Source of the DNA: Balneolales bacterium
GTDB lineage: Bacteria; Bacteroidota; Rhodothermia; Balneolales; Balneolaceae
Assembly (NCBI GenBank): GCA_022360375.1
Contig: JAKSCW010000034.1
Coordinates: 1-7,162, forward strand
Length of the DNA stretch: 7,162 bases
Reading direction: 5' to 3'
Shown here: in pieces, positions 6,902 to 7,162 of the stretch
Layout: every line of letters begins with the position of its first letter
Position numbering within the stretch: position 1 is the first letter of the stretch
Translations under genes and position numbers: made by a program
Notes under the pieces: model-generated
Databases searched by the model: none
What the model was told of the DNA's origin: nothing
Seen by the model: the letters and a program-made list of their open reading frames with translations, nothing else

Positions 6902-7132
6902 GGTAATTCATTTAAGTTATAATTTGTGATCGCTTTCAAGATTTTTGCAGATACATCGCTTGGAAAAGCGCTTTCATCACTAACATAGATGATTAAATGC
7001 GACCAATACTGTCAAAGCTGTGCACAAAACTTGCAAACCGGTGAAATAGCAGGATAGAATTGTTCACATGTTTGCAGTTGTGGATAAAATTCTGCTCTTT
7101 AGGGGCGGGTCACAATTATCTTGAAAGACATT
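6902..7132. promoter_or_regulatory. Divergent intergenic control region with repeated short motifs
   Basis: This 231-bp gap lies between the dehydrogenase start (minus) and a probable gene start (plus), so it should hold both promoters. It contains CGCTTTCA twice (6931-6938, 6969-6976) with a shorter CGCTT at 6957-6961. The palindrome AAAGCGCTTT is at 6965-6974. Two TGTNCACA copies lie exactly 42 bp apart (7019-7026, 7061-7068), and TGCAAAC (7032-7038) is repeated inverted as GTTTGCA (7070-7076). A DnaA-box 9-mer is at 7079-7087. I could not identify a convincing -7/-33 or -10/-35 pair for either gene. Any of these repeats could be an operator, but none is proven. Confidence 0.5.
7079..7087 (-). 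promoter_or_regulatory. Perfect DnaA-box 9-mer
   Basis: The minus strand reads TTATCCACA, identical to the consensus DnaA box. Looser relatives are nearby: TTGTTCACA at 7060-7068 (plus) and TTGTGCACA at 7019-7027 (minus). No origin genes such as dnaA, dnaN or gyrB are in the window. The sequence match is certain; a role in binding DnaA is unproven. Confidence 0.35.
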
Positions 7133-7162
7133 ATGGAACTTCCGGAACATTTTTTTGAAGGA
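7133..7162 (+). CDS. Start of a probable divergent gene, cut by window end
   Basis: An ATG at 7133 opens a frame that stays open to the last base and reads MELPEHFFEG. It lies at the expected place for a divergent gene opposite the aldehyde dehydrogenase. The upstream GAAAGACATT gives only a weak ribosome site. Ten residues are too few to assign a family. Regulators, often of the AraC or sigma-54 activator type, are common beside such dehydrogenases, but that is a guess from context. Confidence 0.4.
   Translation, partial: MELPEHFFEG

Noticed and set aside
7019..7035. Sigma-54-like promoter TGTGCACAAAACTTGCA on the plus strand
   Set aside because: The TTGCA -12 part fits, but the near-invariant GG of the -24 element is TG here and only four of six bases of TGGCAC match; the bases are also explained by the TGTNCACA repeat.

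Overview
The window looks like chromosomal DNA of a free-living, Gram-negative bacterium from the Bacteroidota/Balneolota/Rhodothermota neighbourhood, possibly a marine Balneola- or Gracilimonas-like organism. This rests on protein flavour, moderate GC, mostly weak Shine-Dalgarno sites and one Bacteroidota-type TAnnTTTG promoter box. It is an inference that was not tested by a database search. There are no tRNA or rRNA genes, CRISPR arrays, insertion sequences or clear horizontal-transfer scars.

Layout from left to right. (1) 1-661, plus strand: the 3' part of a TIGR02594-type (NlpC/P60/CHAP-like) cysteine peptidase fused to a PG_binding_1 domain; its true start may lie before the window. (2) 725-2751, plus strand: a tightly coupled two-gene sodium:solute symporter, made of a DUF4212 small subunit and a VC_2705-type SSS large subunit, joined by a TGATG overlap behind a strong AGGAGG. 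(3) 2758-3120, minus strand: a WCGPC thioredoxin converging on the symporter with a 6-bp gap. (4) 3203-4876, minus strand: an exported gamma-glutamyltransferase with its autoprocessing Thr-Thr site and lid loop intact. (5) 5000-6901, minus strand: an operon of an ExaC/AldB/AcoD-type aldehyde dehydrogenase followed by a DUF779 protein, closed by a good intrinsic terminator at about 4944-4977. (6) 6902-7132: a divergent intergenic region rich in short repeats, including a perfect DnaA-box 9-mer. (7) 7133-7162: the first ten codons of a probable plus-strand gene cut by the window end.

How the genes may work together. The aldehyde dehydrogenase would oxidise acetaldehyde-type substrates to acids, with DUF779 as its uncharacterised partner. 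The symporter belongs to a group related to acetate permeases and could import small organic acids. The gamma-glutamyltransferase would break down glutathione or gamma-glutamyl peptides in the periplasm, while the thioredoxin is a cytosolic disulfide reductase. These are ordinary metabolic genes. I do not see a clearly new multi-gene system. The least understood parts are the DUF779 protein and the repeat-rich divergent control region.
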